Origin: Hyaloperonospora brassicae
Taxonomy: Eukaryota; Oomycota; Peronosporomycetes; Peronosporales; Peronosporaceae
Assembly (NCBI GenBank): GCA_947650285.1
Contig: CANTFL010000151.1
Coordinates: forward strand, 124,001-188,000
Direction of reading: 5' to 3'
Length of the DNA: 64,000 bases
Shown: positions 17,330 to 30,899 of the stretch, in pieces
How positions within the stretch are numbered: position 1 is the first letter of the stretch
Layout: the number at the start of each line of letters is the position of its first letter
The notes under the pieces: generated by a model
The model's input: only the letters and a program-made list of their open reading frames with translations
What the model was told of the DNA's origin: nothing
Databases searched by the model: none
Made by a program: the position numbers and the translations under genes

Positions 17330-20300
17330 GTGACTTCATCGTACTCGACCTGGATGATAAGTTTGATGTCATTCTAGGACTACCTTGGCTCAGGAGATAC
17401 GAGCCAAGGGTGAGCTGGCAGAATCGATCAGTTACGATAACTTCTACTTGTTCCTCAGATGACGATCTGAAGAATGTCTTGGAACGCCGAAACGCATGTG
17501 GGTGTACTGCGAGCGAGTGCGATGGCATCACTCGTGGTACGGTCGTTAGCACGACTGTACAAGAACACAATGTAGATGATCACTACATTGTGGAGAAAGC
17601 TCTCCTGGACCCTGTGGAAGTGATTATCCAGAAAGTAATCGAGACATTGAATGTCTTTATTTATGACGGATCAAGCGTAGGCGCTTACATGATTGATCTG
17701 GTTGTGCCTCCGAAATTAACTTCGGAGATAACTCAATTGCCGACGCTTGAACCGAAACGGTTCTTGCGTGATCTGCGTAGTGAAAAAGTCAACCAGATCT
17801 GTGTACTCGTCGCGGAGGGCGAGTACGTTACCGATATTCGATCGGCAACGGTGTTTGCTGAGAACGAGAGGGTTCGCAGCAGTTCATTGATGGACGAAAG
17901 TGTCATCGATGAGAAGACTCGGATTGATAGATATGCATTTCAATCCTGGAAGTCACTTCATTCAAATCCTTTGTATAAGGATTTGATCGAATTCAAGGAT
18001 GTGTTCCCTGAATCCGTGCCATGCGAGTTGCCCAAGGACAAAGGCAGTCGACACGAGATCGAGCTCGAACCGGGCTCGAAGTACTGTGTCATGAAGCAGT
18101 GACCACTGCCTCGTGAACAAGTACTAGCGATCGACAAGTTCTTTGCCGATCGCTTAGCAGCGGGCCATGTGAGGGAATCAACATCCCCTCATATCTCTCC
18201 GACCTTCTGTGTGCGAAAGGCCACAGGAGGGTGGCGGATAGTGCACGCATTCACCAAGTTGAATGCTGCAACAGTTCTGCCTCAGACGCCGATACTGAGG
18301 AAGGACGTAATCATAGATGGTATGTCAAAGGGTACCGTCTTTGCGTCCATGAATCTATTGGACGGATTCAATCAGATCCTCATGCGTGAACGGGACATCC
18401 CGTACACAGCAGTGAGCACCCCCAGTGGTATGCTGTGGGAGTGGCTAGTGATGCCACAGGGGCTGAGTAATACCCCTGCAACATTTAACAGATGTGTTAC
18501 GAATCTGTTGAGACCAGTGCGAGACTTCGCACCGAGTTACTTCGACGATTTGTTCGTCCATAGTCGGGTATGGACGGAAAGACGGACGGTGAAGTTCATA
18601 GAACTCACGTTCGTTAAGTCCTTCAACTTTTGCGCAATCATAAGTTGTACGCCAACCTCAAGAATCGTATATTCGCGGCTAGCGAAATACCACTTCTTGG
18701 GTGCATCGTGGGTAAACAGGGCGTACGCCCTGATCCCGAAATGATCAAGGCGATCACCGACTAGCCAGTGCCAGTCGATGTCAAGGGACTTCGTAAGTTC
18801 CTTGGGCTAGCGGCGTACTTGCACAAGTACTCGCGCAATTACGCCGAGATGGCTGTTCATCTTTCTTGTTTACTCAAGAAAAATGTAAAAGGTGCGTGAA
18901 ACGCTGACTGTCAGCGTCCTTTGAAGGCATCAAGCGGAGCTTGATGCAACCGCCGATCTTGGCGATTGCAGATCAGGACAGATCATTTCATGTGGTCTGT
19001 GACGCCAGCGATTTTGCGATCGACTGTGCGTTAATGCAATTTGATGCAGATGGCGCAGAGCGCGTCATCTGTTATTAGTCGCGTCAGCTGCAGGCAGCTG
19101 AGCGTAATTACCCAGTGCATGACAAGTAACAACTTGCCATGAATTACGCACTGGCTAAGTTCCACGTCAATCTCCTCGGAGATAGACCGTTCATCGTCTA
19201 TACAGACCATGCGTCACTACGCACGGCCGTAAACAGTCCACACCTCTCGCAAAGAATGGCGAGGTGGCAGTCGTTCTTTGCGGGGTACAACTTCCCCGTG
19301 GAATACAAACCAGGACGCCTTAACGTCGTCGCTGATGCGCTATCACGTCGGCCCGATTTCGAGCCGACAACAAGCGCCAAAAGTGAGGCATTGCCCACTG
19401 TTGCGGCACTATCAGTCAGTGTGCCGTCATCGCGTTTTATCGATGACGTGCGGAAGGCATACGCATGAGATACGATTCTCCTTCGTTTGATGGGTCACCT
19501 TGCAAACCCATCACGGAAATCCTTGTCGGATTTGCCGGCTCTATATCGTTTCTCTTCGGATCGGTATACGACTCGCAATCGCCGGCTTCATTAAGCAGCA
19601 GTCGCCGACGATACACCTCGTGTCGTCGTTCCTGATCATGATGATTTGCGATTACGCATCATGTTCGAATGTTACGATGCGCCCTCAGGCGGGCATCGTG
19701 GTAGGGAAAAGACTTACCTCACGGTAAGTCGTAACTTTTACTGGCCCCACCAGTATCAGTTTGTACGCAAGTACATTCGTTCTTGCGAGGTCTGTTAACG
19801 GGTAAAGCCTAGCCCTTCGTCCCGTGCGCCACTACAACCTCTGCCGGTCTCGGCAGAGTGTTAGGAGTCCGTTTCCATGGACTTTGTTTTCTGGTTCCCC
19901 GAAGACTCTCACAAGAATAATAGTATTCTTGTTTTTGTGGATCGTTTCAGCAAGATGGTGCATCTTTCTGCAGTCTCTGAATCGATTACTGCACAAGGAT
20001 GTTCGTGTGTCTTCATCGACACAGTGTTTCGACTTCACGGATTACCCCGTGAACTCGTTTCTGACCGTGAACCTCGGCTCACGGCGTATTTTGGCAAGCC
20101 GTGTTGCGTTCACTCGGAACACGATTAAAGACGTCTACTCCTGACCAACCTGAAAAAGATGGTCAGACGGAACGTGCGAACCGTTTCGTCGAAGGAATCC
20201 TTCGAGAATACGTCCACTCCTTTTCGAGTTGGAGTGAGTTTTTGCCGATGGTCGAATTTGCCATCAACAATTCCGTACATGCGTCAACAACGCATACACC

Positions 20301-20340
20301 GTTGTACGTGAATGTCTTACGCCACCCACGTCTTCCCGCC
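17330..20340 (+). pseudogene. pol: Decayed pol (rest of protease, RT, RNase H, integrase), copy C
   Basis: Protease and RT start at 17410-18102 (ended by TGA where A has TGG). RT follows at 18169-18744 with YFDDLF. RNase H is at 19139-19468 and integrase at 19877-20340 in several frames. At least two nonsense changes (TGA near 18898 and TAA near 19128) are shared with element D. Confidence 0.85.
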
Positions 20341-21467
20341 TTTATACAGAGTGTCTCTGGGTTTAGGGAGGAGGGACTCGCTCGAGCAAAATCCGTTTTG
20401 ACTCTTGCTCATCACGTATCATCGCACATGCCGATACGTTCAATGTCGATGTCGATGTTATCGACATCGAAGAAGTTGATCTTAGCAGTAGCAATGACGC
20501 TCTTGCTACTTCAGACAATGATGACGATGCTGGGATATTCAGCATCGTCAACGATTATTCCAGCGAGGAAGAAGACAACCTCGCTGTAGAAGAGAAGAAT
20601 CTCTTAGCAGTGCGCACGAAGCGCACTGAAAGACAAAACAACGAGTCAGCAGAGAACTTCCTGCTGACTCGAGAGGAGGTAGTCCGTTTCGTTCAGGATT
20701 CCATCGCAAATGCGGTGGACTTCCAGAAACGGAACGCAGACAAGAATGGAAGAGCAATTTTTCTTTCATTTTACGTTAACGACTTATTACTACTGTCTAC
20801 AGCAAACTTACCTGAACATGTAGTCACTAATGTCGGCATTAGTTTACTACTGCCGAAATACATTAGGCATTTTCGTGTGTTGCACCGCAAGAGCAATGCA
20901 TACACGATGGAGTTGCCTCGCAGGATGCGCAAGCATCCTACGTTCTATGGTGGTCGTCTCCACCCGTACAATCAGTACGGGGTCCTATTTGAACACGGAG
21001 ACAGCCAGCACGCTGACGAATCCCTAACAGATTCTTGTGATCACGGGCCAAACACTCAAGTTGGTCCTTCAGCGACGCGGTCTCGCGACGAGCCGCCTCT
21101 AGCTCGTCGCGCAAAAGATGCTTGTCGCGTTCGCCCTCGAGTTGAAAGAACGCAAAATCCGTTCGGTCTTTCCCCCGATCTGTACGGAGACGTCGTACGG
21201 TCGCCAGCAAGTCGTGCCGACGATCGTATTCGTGATCGACGTCCTCCCTCAATTCGGTCAGGTAACGCTCATGGTTACCCAAAGTCTCCTGCAGGCCCGG
21301 CGGTTGAGCCGGACCTTGACTTTCCACCGCCATCGAAGCCACTGGTGGATTCTCACGGTGGACGACGCTTTCACGTGGGGCGTGTCGTGAGCCACCGTGT
21401 GAGGAATCGGGAGCGGACAAGTTACCTTGTCCGCTGGCGTGGGTACCTACCATCGTATGACAGCTAG
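20341..21467 (+). pseudogene. pol: Integrase tail and chromodomain (copy C)
   Basis: The acidic spacer and tail start after a G-poor version of the junction (GGGAGGAGGG). The chromodomain (RFHVGRV ... SYLVRWRGYLPSYDS) is cut by TAG at 21465-21467. Substitutions are too many for a recent copy. Confidence 0.75.
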
Positions 21468-22527
21468 GAACCTCCATTCCAGCAGATGGCTGACGTTAAA
21501 TGTCTCGTACCAGTATGACGACACTCATCAGATAGTTCCGATGGCCTATTGGTAAACACGCGCTTTTGGCGCTTGTAGACGGATTGTAAGTTTGCAAATG
21601 AGTCACGCATCTCAGCCGAGATGTGTGCCCTTCCCCAGCGCGAACTTAGGGAAAACACGTTCCTATGTGCACGTTGCGAGTTGTCAACACAACGCGCACA
21701 AGGATCTCACCAATTAAGGAAAGGAATGTCTGCCTCACTCGACAAATGATGCCTTGGTACCTTGCACCGGTTGGCGTTCGCTTTTCAAACTTGATGCGTA
21801 CCGCTTCAAGTTTTTGAAGCCATCCTTCTCGTCCAAAATTTATTGACATTTTGAACGAACGCGTTCCTTGCAGCCAAAAGAGAAGCCTTGTTACGCTTTT
21901 TGTTACCATTGTACCATCGATGCTTGAGGAAAGCACCGAGATAAAAGTCTTCTTCAGCGCGAAAGTTCTTCGCGATGGAACTCAAGCCGTGAAGCTCACT
22001 CGCATCGAATAAGAGTATTCGATAGTGTTGACTTGTCTCGTGAGACAAGCTGTTGATGATCTGTTCAGTCAAACGCCACGGCTTCAGCTCATCACGCTTC
22101 GAAGTGGTACCTTTGCCGGTACCACGGTTATCAGTACGACGACGGCTCGCACCATCGTCGAATCGCTCGTGCGAAGGCGCACGAGTTGATCGCGGTGTAA
22201 GTAGTCATACTCATCACCATATTCATCATCACTGCCTAACAGACTGTGACGAATTTCGCGAGTCCGTACTTTCGGCAGGTCTCTTGATGAACGAGGCACC
22301 ACATGTGAGCGCGATGCCTCTAAAGGCTTTTTCAGGTCAGGCATATCTGACTCGCCAGAGTAGCTGACCCCTAACTCGGGGTCAATGTGTGCATGAGATG
22401 CGATACCACATGCGCCTGCAGACACACCTGCTGCAGGATGAGAACTAGCAGCAGACGACGGGCCGTCTGCCGCAAAAGCGGGCGCAGAAGTAGGCTAGGT
22501 CGTCTTTAGGTCACCCCGCATATACAT
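20938..22527 (-). pseudogene. Antisense ORF remnant (copy C)
   Basis: An ATG at 22527 corresponds to the start in A and B. Pieces at 22084-22425, 21806-22072, 21646-21936, 21464-21658 and 20938-21477 align in order with the antisense protein. The last still shows the Asp/Arg-rich coiled-coil region (RYLTELREDVDHEYDRRHDLL). Several frameshifts separate them. Confidence 0.7.
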
Positions 22528-22657
22528 GTTGACTATGCGAGGCAAAGTCAGAACGAATGAATCTGACACACAAGTGCTCCCCGTCCCGTTGGCACCCAAC
22601 GGGTGGCCACGAAAGTTTCGATTATCACACGGTGATTATCAGTTAAGGGAGGGGTGA

Positions 22658-23100
22658 TGCAACGGGGTAGCCCGTTACATGATATTGTCACTAAGGATAA
22701 AACCACAATCAGGAATATTACGTTGAAATATTCTTTCAACAATATCACATAGTATGATGATATTGTTGAAGATGACCGAAGGGTCTACTCATTGGTTGAT
22801 ATCGTGATGATATCAACCCACCAATCGCTGCCAGACGCGCGCAATGGGTGGTGGGTAGACGCTACCATGCATTTAATTATATTAGTATAATTAAGTCAGG
22901 ACAAACAGAGATACAAGAGTTGTAGGGCTTAATTATATTAATAACAGTTTTACTTTTCCTACGACTAGAGTCTTTTACCTTAGTCGTTCTACCTTCCTCT
23001 GTGTAGTTCTACACCTATCTGGGCACTGACTATCACTACAGTCAGTGATAGTAAAATCCGTACTAGTTAACCAGTACGTAGTCGTCGGTGCCCCGTTACA
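22658..23100 (+). repeat. Right LTR of copy C (443 bp)
   Basis: Starts TGCAACGGGGTAGCCCG after a purine tract (GGGAGGGGTGA) and ends GGTGCCCCGTTACA. It is a longer subtype. The last 145 bp resemble the LTR fragment inside the LINE (24385-24530). Confidence 0.88.
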
Positions 23101-23562
23101 CTCTCACTATTTCGTGAATAATAAAATGCTTATATATTGTGATTCTAAGAGGTTAGTGAGTATGGGAATACACATTGTGTGTGCTTATCTATATGATTGT
23201 AAATTGCAGCGTTGGCGTGGGGGACAGATCCACGCCACAATTGACGCTGGACAAACTCTGACTGCATGTAAGACTTTTGGTCCCAAATGACTGATATAAT
23301 AGAGTCTTCTATGCCACTAACCGGCGAGTGCACTGGCAGGCTTAGCGTCTGCTTATCTTGGCGAAAGTCAACATTCCTAAGCAACTAGACTCAATCAGTA
23401 CTAATGGCAAGGGCTCTTTGCGCACCTCTCCGTATATAAAAGGCTGTTCACGAGTGATGGCGGACGGGTACGGCTAGCCCCAGCTTTTTTCGGGCATGCA
23501 GAAAGACATAGCCGAAGTCACACATGACGGTATGGTAACGGACAGGAAACCGATCTCACAAA
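23101..23562. other. Region between copy C and the LINE remnant
   Basis: AT-rich and without a recognisable ORF. The reciprocal sequence on the right arm lies beyond the window end, so it is unclear whether the inverted duplication includes it. Confidence 0.4.
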
Positions 23563-25559
23563 ATGTCTTCAGGTTTAAAGCCGAGACACGTCACCTATGG
23601 ATGGGGCTTGGCGGCGTACAACCGTAACCGACAACCGTTATCATATTGCCTTCAAGAAACTCATGTTGACACCGCAGATAAAAGCAAAGTATTTGGTAAA
23701 GAGTATACGAGTATGGGGAAGACGCTGGATCGCAACTCTACAGCCATGTCTTACTGGAGTACAGATTTCGCCTCCACCAGGGCTGTGGCTATTCTTCTGC
23801 ATCTCTCTGCAGCAATTGCGCCGACCGCTACAAATATCTCTCTGTGGAGTCTACGTTAAATCGGATAAGGATAAGTGCAATCCGCTTACTCAATATTTAC
23901 GCCATTAATGTGCGGAGGGATAGTGAATTTGTTTATGCAAAACCGAAGCAGTTAGATATCGAGCGCTCAGACAGTATTCTATCAGGAGATTTTAATAGTG
24001 TTTAGAGGCCTCAACTGCATCGGTTGAGCCAGCGAATTGCTAGGCGACCGGAAATTTCGGCCATGCTGCTTAAGGATTAACTTTCCAAGGACGCGCAAAT
24101 TCTTCGAGAACGCGTGACTGACGAGGAGGAAGAAATTTTAACAGATGAATCCACCCATTGGTTCGACCGCATTTACGCGCCCGCGGAATGGGCGCCATTA
24201 GTAGTGACCATGGCCGCGCGTCCCCAGCATCATTTTTAGATCATCAGGAGCTTGGACTGCACCACGAAGACACGTTAAAGCCTTGCAAGAGGCCAATTGA
24301 CTATAGAGCAGCATATCCGATACAAAAATCACAAGCTTGATCGTGTTATCAATACATTACACTTGCAAATAGTGAGTATGGGAGTCGGGCCGCAATTAGA
24401 TTCTTTAACTTAGTCGCTTACTTTCCTCTGTTTAGTACTTACACCTAGCAGGGCACTGACCTTCAGTGTTGTCAGTGAAAGTAAATTCCGTACTGGAAGA
24501 CCAGTACGTAGTTGTCGGTGCCGCGTTACAACAACACTTCAAACCCGTGATTCGAGCGTGATCGAATGCATGCGATGCATTCGGCGGGTCAACAAACGCA
24601 AAGAAAACGACGAAAGCGGGTGATAGGCAAGATTCAATGCCTTTTTATCGCACGAATGCTGACTCGACGGCGAAGGAGATCCCAGAAATAGGAAGATACA
24701 CGAGAATTATGACTTGTTTGCATGGGCTCACAGCTTGCTCGTGCGGCGTAAAAGCCATGTGGGGTCGTTAAAATGGGTAGCAGATTTAGAGCGGGATTAG
24801 CACGTGTATGATATCACTCATCGTCTTGTGGCACCTATTCGGCCAGGTGTGACGTCGTGGATCGATTTGCAACATGTAGATACCTGCATTAATTGGGTTT
24901 CATCGGACCGTGCCTCTGGCTGATCTTCGCTCGGCTTTCAGTACATTCGTGACGGGGCCAATCGCACATCTACTGCGTGATTCGGACCTATCCTTCTTCT
25001 CCAGCGGGTTTTAGAACAAGCGAACTTATCAGTGATACCAAATCTTTATCGGCACAAGTCGGCTGGACCGGATGGCCTGCCAAATACTATTTACAAGCAG
25101 ACTTCTGCGATATTGGTCCCAGCTCTCGTGACGATGTTTTAATCAGATTCTAAGTGGCGCGGATTTACCGCCTTATTTTTTGAAAGCTATGATTATAGCT
25201 CTTTGAAAACAAGGGGACCCGCCTGATGGCATTTATTATAGGCCAATCTCTCTCCTGCAGCCTATGGATCTTCGGTAATGTTCTTGCTACATGTGTAAAA
25301 AGTTCTGATGCACGGGTAAGTAATGCCTTACAGCAAGGATTCGTGCACGACCACCGGATGACTAGTACTTTCATGATGATGCAAGCCTAATACAATAGAG
25401 CTCGAGATGAGGTGGATGTGCAAGCAGTGAATTTCATGTGTGATTTTCTCTTGAAATTTCCAAAACCTGTAATAGAGTGGATGGAGCGTTTCGTATCGGA
25501 GCTCTAAAGCTTTTTGGATTTCCGGCGCGATTTACAGATCGCGTATATTTTTCCGTAAA
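23563..25559 (+). pseudogene. L1-type LINE remnant (endonuclease and reverse transcriptase), left arm
   Basis: The endonuclease shows CLQETH (about 23650-23667). In shifted frames it also has a LNIYA/INVRRD segment and a GDFN motif near 23990. After an inserted LTR fragment, RT motifs follow: SAGPDGLPN then FYKQ-like near 25070, YRPISLLQP near 25228 and QQGFVHDHR near 25330. Many stops. It stops abruptly at the LTR of G' (25560). Confidence 0.7.
24385..24530 (+). repeat. Partial LTR (3' end only) inside the LINE
   Basis: About 145 bp matching the last third of the copy C right LTR (ACTTAGTCG, GGGCACTGAC, CCAGTACGTAGT, ending GGTGCCGCGTTACA). The mirrored copy is at 63053-63198. Confidence 0.75.
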
Positions 25560-26038
25560 TGTAGCGGGGCTAGTTCATCTCCTATCCGGAGGAAGGTTTC
25601 CCGCCTGATGAACAAGCCTGTTCTTTACGCGAACACGACTCTACGAGTCAACGAGCTTACATCTGTAGGTTCTTGTTCAAAGGACCTTAACGATTTAGCG
25701 AATAGACTGCACAATGTGCTCAGGAGTCTGTGTCGTAACAAGACTCGACTCTCTTACGACCAAAGACGCCTTAAGAAGGCACGTGTCTCTCTACTAGATT
25801 AAAAGAGGAGCTGGACTTTATTTTGTTAAAATTTATGAGGAAACCTTAGACGACACGTAATTAATCTAAACACTAATGCTCTAATTAGTACCGGGTAACA
25901 GGTCTTGTATATGGTCGCTGACTCTCGTCAGCCCCCAACAACTGATAAGGTGTTCGAATATCATTTTGAATGACATTTCATACCTGGTGTGAACCACATC
26001 TGTTATGTTGTTAACCAACCGACGAGCAACTCTATGAC
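25560..26038 (-). repeat. 3' LTR of G' (subtype G)
   Basis: Reverse complement of 61544-62023. It ends CCCCGCTACA at the LINE junction. The first bases are degraded (TGTCATAGAG in place of TGTAACGGGG). Confidence 0.85.
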
Positions 26039-26145
26039 CCCCCCATCACCAGGCTGATGTTATCACAGAACGTCGATTATGATATTTTATATAGAGGTCG
26101 GTGTGCGTGCGCTTCACCCCACGGTTATCCGATGCACTAAACACC

Positions 26146-27103
26146 ATGGCATCGGCAAATGACGAGTATCGAATTCTTTCCTCTAATCTCAATCCCGATA
26201 TGTAGGTGGACTACGTTACCGACAACAGTATTCCTAGTGGAGACGGGACAGCGTCCAAGGCACCTTGCCTGAGGCACGATTTCAGTCGGCACAAAATCCG
26301 TTCGCCGAACGTGGCGAAGCCAACGAGCCAGCGGCATAACATCATTTAACGGATGCAGTTGACACTATCACCACCAACCCGCTCGTTAGCAAAGCAGATG
26401 ATCATTCAGCATGAGAAGATTGCTCTGCGCCGTTCTCAGGCCGACAGAGTCCACACCAGCCATTTTAACTATATGCTCATTACACACGAAGGGGAAGAAC
26501 GCCTCCGTCAAACGGTTATTCGTTCTGTCAGCATGGTCCTTCAGCCTTGAGGATACCTCACCCGAGTACAATGCCTTCCGACAGACACTACATGCGAAGT
26601 ATCTAGAACCTTATTTGACCACACAGAGTCAATATGAGGCCAAGCTTGAGAGCCAAGCACATCGTGCTTTGGTATAATAGATATAGAGCGTGACCGTACC
26701 CTTATTCGCAGGCGGATCAACTGAATAAGAAGATTTTTACTTCATTCGCTAGGTGCATCGAACTCAACACCTCAGACGTATGATGACTCTGATAGCGAGT
26801 GCCAGCGTTACAGATGTTCTTCTAGAACAAAAGATTTGGTATGAATATACCACGCGCAAGGTTGAAGAGAAGTTGCGTAATAATTTTCGCAACGCTTTGG
26901 CTACACCGGTAGCCGCAGTATCTGACCAAGCGCTGACCAGCATCTTGCTTACCCACACCACATTGATGGAAAGCATCTTTTGTCTCGAGACAACCCTGCG
27001 CGTTGCGCTTAAACCCGTCAACGACGTAGGGCAAATCGTATCGTAGAGGGGGATTGAAATCCCATGAGTTTGATGTATCAGGGCATCTGCGCCATATCAC
27101 CAA
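26146..27103 (+). pseudogene. Antisense ORF remnant of family 2 (G')
   Basis: From ATG 26146 the frame reads MASANDEYRIL..., aligned with the F2 antisense start MASPPNESPTL. Farther on it has a segment (IALRRSQADRV, EERLRQTVIRS) matching F2 (DRALRRTHTQTV, VEQRLRQTEGRI). It contains stops, so it is not functional. Its relation to the F2 frame is the main evidence that the frame is real. Confidence 0.6.
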
Positions 27104-27549
27104 GTACTGATTCTGGGATTTGATAAGACGTGAAATCAGGAGTACCTCAACATGAAACTGTCAATTACCTTGCCCATCGAGCAGAACTAGATTACGCTGA
27201 CAAGTCGGAGGCCTCCCATACCGGTTGACGCCAAGTGATTGATGACATAAAGCACGATTTTAAATGTGTTCGTGAGCCAATGGAACGCCTGGAGTCAATA
27301 AAAGTGGGATTAAAGCCCTGTAGCAGGGTCAACCTCGTTTGAAAGGAAAGTTCGATATTCTGATGCGAAGGAAGAAATTCGTGGCAAAGCTATCTTTAGC
27401 GGCGCATGTGCCGCAAGACACACAAGGGACGAGCCCATAAGGATTAAGTAAGTCAGCATAAAACGCAGGGCGTGTGTGCGTAAATTCGGTGGAAGGTTTC
27501 ACGTGTAAACAAAGCCCTTCTCGGCCACTACCGTGAATGGATCGATAAA

Positions 27550-28453
27550 GCGTGGACGGAATTTTGTTCTAATAAAATGCACCACTACATTTAATGTAAC
27601 GTTTTAGCATTAAGAAGAACTCAGTCACCGACCTCCAAAAACTCATACAACCTCTGCCTTTTGCATCAGCATGTTCCTTCTGTTTGTCTTGGCTATCAGC
27701 CAGTGCGTCACTCACATGTCGTACGGCATATAATCTGTTTGCGAGAAACTCGCTTACCTGTTTCTAAAAAGTGGCAGGGCTGATATCAGCAAGCTGATCG
27801 GCAACTCCTCCCCCACCAAGCCCTGAACCACGCAGTGGTAGCGATAACGGAACGCGAGGGTGTGTGAGACCGTTCACGCAGAACAAAGTAAAGCCTGTAG
27901 AGGCGTGAAAAGTGTTATTTAACGTAAACTCAACGACAGGGAGCATCGAACTCCAACGTTTAGGCGTTTCAGCGCAAAAACTGCGCAAGATGGCACCGGT
28001 AATGCGATTTATGCGCTCTATTTGACCATCGGTATGCGGGCGATTCGCTGTGGACATGTTTAATTGTATTCCAAGCACCTTGAAGATAGACTTCTAAAAC
28101 TTCCCAGTGAAGCGAGGGTCTCGGTCAGAGACAATTGCCACAGGCGAGCCGTGTTGTCGAATCAATCGATTGATAAACAGCGTAGCTGTATCTTCACCAT
28201 CGGTAGAGTCCGACACCGCCGCCATAAGAACTGTTTTGCTCAACCTGTCAACAAAGACCACAATACCCGCATTGCTATACGAATCCTCTGGTAAATTGGA
28301 CAAGAAGTCCATGCTGATGGAATCCCAAAACCCATTGGGTACAGACAAACTATCTAGCGACGCTGCCGTGTAGGCTGAAGGTTTGACCCACTGAAACACG
28401 TTGCACAGGTACGCACATACGTATTTATCCATGCGTAAAATTTCGGTCACCAA
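27550..28453 (-). pseudogene. pol: Integrase of G' (broken)
   Basis: Minus-strand pieces 28094-28453 (SISMDF, VDRLSKT, VSDRDPRFTGKF) and 27764-28078 (MSTANRPHTDGQIERINR) cover the catalytic core, separated by a stop at the same place as in G. The tail toward 27550 has further frameshifts. Confidence 0.8.
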
Positions 28454-28611
28454 TACGCTTGGTCCAAAAAGCCATAGGTCTTCTCACGACCAATATGGTC
28501 ACTCAACACATTATCATATGCTACATTGAGTATCCGATTATTCAACTCCTCATTGTGAGGCGCAACGATACGAGGCAAATCTTCAGCATCCGTGCTATAG
28601 CACAACCGACA

Positions 28612-30173
28612 TCAATCGATCGAATATTGATGTAGCCTCGCACGTAGTCGTGCCGACAATTCTATGTATGAGTCGTTAAACTCCTCGCTCCCTTGAGCAA
28701 GTAGCAGAGATGCACAATGTTCATCTTTGGCATATGCCGAACGAATGAGGTCTGTGACCGATGATGACAGACTCGTAACATGAGCAAGCTCATAGTCAGG
28801 CCTACGTGACAACGCATCAGCCAAAGCATTCTGCTTGCCCGGCTTGTACTTCACCTCGAAGTTGTATTCAGCGAAGAATGAGAGCCAACGAGCCATTCGC
28901 TGAGAGAATTGTGGCGGCTGGGTCGCAGTGCGCAATGACGCATATTCGGTACATATCACAAAAGGCTTGGAGCCAAGCAGATGAACTCTGACTTTGACTA
29001 ACGCGTACTTCGTTGCAAGTAGCTCTTTGTCATCCACAGGATAGTTCGTTTCAGTTCATTTCAGCTGTCGGAACTCAAACGCAATGAAGTATTCCCGTCC
29101 TTCGATATTTGTTTGTAACCGAGAACTTCCTATGACAAAGTAAGATGCGTCACAGACGACACTGAAAGGTCGATCAGGATCGGGCAACTCCAAGATTGGT
29201 GCATGAAAGAGACTCTCTTTAAAATCACCATGCTTGGTGCTTGTCCAGCACCATTCCACATCCTTTTTTTAAAGGAGATTGGATAACGGCCGAGCCATGT
29301 CTGCGTACTTCGCACTGGACTTGTGTAAGTAATCGGCAAGGCCAAGCCACTTACTTAAGTCCTTTTTGTTCTTCGGAACCGGTCAATGAACTATGGCTTT
29401 TAACTTAAAGGAATGCGCTCCAAGGCCTCGCGTCTCAATGAAGCACTCTATAAAAGGTAATCTCTTCTGCACCAAAAAAGATGCATTTAGATGTGTCGGC
29501 ATACAACTTATTCGTGCGCATGCACTTGAGCGCTGCTCGTAAATGGTCAACATGATTATCCACATCTGACCTACCGTTCATAGCACTACTATGAACAAAG
29601 ATGTCATCAAATTATGTATGCGAATAACCTCGGTGAGATCTAGGTAGTTGCGTCAAAAGACGGTTGAATGTAGCTGGGGCATTTGATAACCCCTGTGGCA
29701 TAACAAGCCACTCCCAGAGCATACCGCTCGGGGTACTAACCGCTGTCATCGGAATATCGCTCTCTTACGCATAAGCAGTTGGTAATAACCATCGACTAAG
29801 TCGAGTGCACTGTAAATTGTACATTCCACCATATTGTTCTGAATAAAAGCCTTCCTTGGAATCGGTGTATGATCCGGAATGATGGCCGCATTAAGCTCAT
29901 TGTAAGCATGAACAATGCGCTATTTTCCATTGGGTTTTATGACACACATGTCGGTGTGGAATGGGGAGATTTGCTCTCACGAACCAAACCAGCCGCGTGC
30001 TTTTCACGAAAGAAGTCGTCAATGACGTCACACTGTTCTTTCAATAAAGGCCATTGCCGTATTACGCAGTATTTAGTTGCAGGAACCAAGTCAATTTCAT
30101 GACGTATACCTCTATCCGAAGGTAAGACAGACGGTGGGTTGCGACAAACCACGTTCTGAGACTCTTTTACCAA
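28612..30173 (-). pseudogene. pol: Reverse transcriptase and RNase H of G' (broken)
   Basis: The RT start is at 29937-30173 (VRHEID-type segment then CVIRQWPL). The catalytic box region near 29610 reads HT-stop-FDDIFVHS. RNase H is at 28612-29259 (VVCDASYFVIG, ICTEYASL, FEVKYKPGKQNALADALSRRPDY). About 700 bp here are nearly identical to both F2 and G, with the same stops. Confidence 0.8.
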
Positions 30174-30899
30174 TAGAACAAACCGGATCCATAGGATCCT
30201 TAAGGACTAAAGTTCCACTACGCGCACTAGTTGCCGCTCGTGTGTCCTCATGGACTGACCCGTACAACACTAGAATTAGTTCTACTCAACGTCAGGTCGA
30301 ATGACCACTGACTCGGATGACTCTCCCGCCTTTAGAGCGTGGCTAAATTCGCCATCAGACATCTCGTCTAGCTCAAATATATTATCCAAGAATGGAAGAG
30401 TCTCAAGACTAATGTTGTCATCAACATGGCCAGTTGCTCCATTGAAAAGTGGGTATCGTGTATTCTTACTGGTAGCACTTTGTGACATCCTGGGCGCTTG
30501 GCGCCTAACAGTTGCCACCCGAGGTCGGGATCGTCTCATTAATGAGACCTTACACCTCTTGAAGACCGGGACAATAGGTTCCCTGCGGATGGTATTTATC
30601 TCAGCACGCTCTTAAAGAGATCTAATTTCTTGAACGACATCTATTGGAGAGATACGTAACTCGAACACTTCACCCAGTGGATTTTAACATACCACTTCAC
30701 TTGCCATGTGTGAGCCTAGCCCTAATATGCTTCGTCTTTTTCCCAACGATGTCACTACCGACATTCTGTGAGGTGCCATCGCGGTCGCCCTCACTCGGTG
30801 ACATTTTCCGTGCCACCCCACTCACATCAGAGGATCACGTTCTTGACGACTCGGCCCTAGGCCAAGCATGCCTGCAGCATGCATTGACTCATTAATCAC

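Larger units (their letters stand above)
15624..23100 (+). mobile_element. Old, rearranged family-1 element, copy C
   Basis: A divergent left LTR, an inverted gag/protease block, then pol, chromodomain, antisense ORF remnant and a 443-bp right LTR. Many stops and indels. Flanks GCGAT (15619-15623) and CTCTC (23101-23105) do not match, and the two LTRs are of different subtypes, so this is a recombined composite rather than a simple insertion. Confidence 0.85.

Noticed and set aside
26137..26337. Minus ORF of 66 codons conserved in both arms (61244-61444)
   Set aside because: It is the reverse reading of the better supported antisense frame starting at 26146/61435; identity between arms is due to recent duplication.
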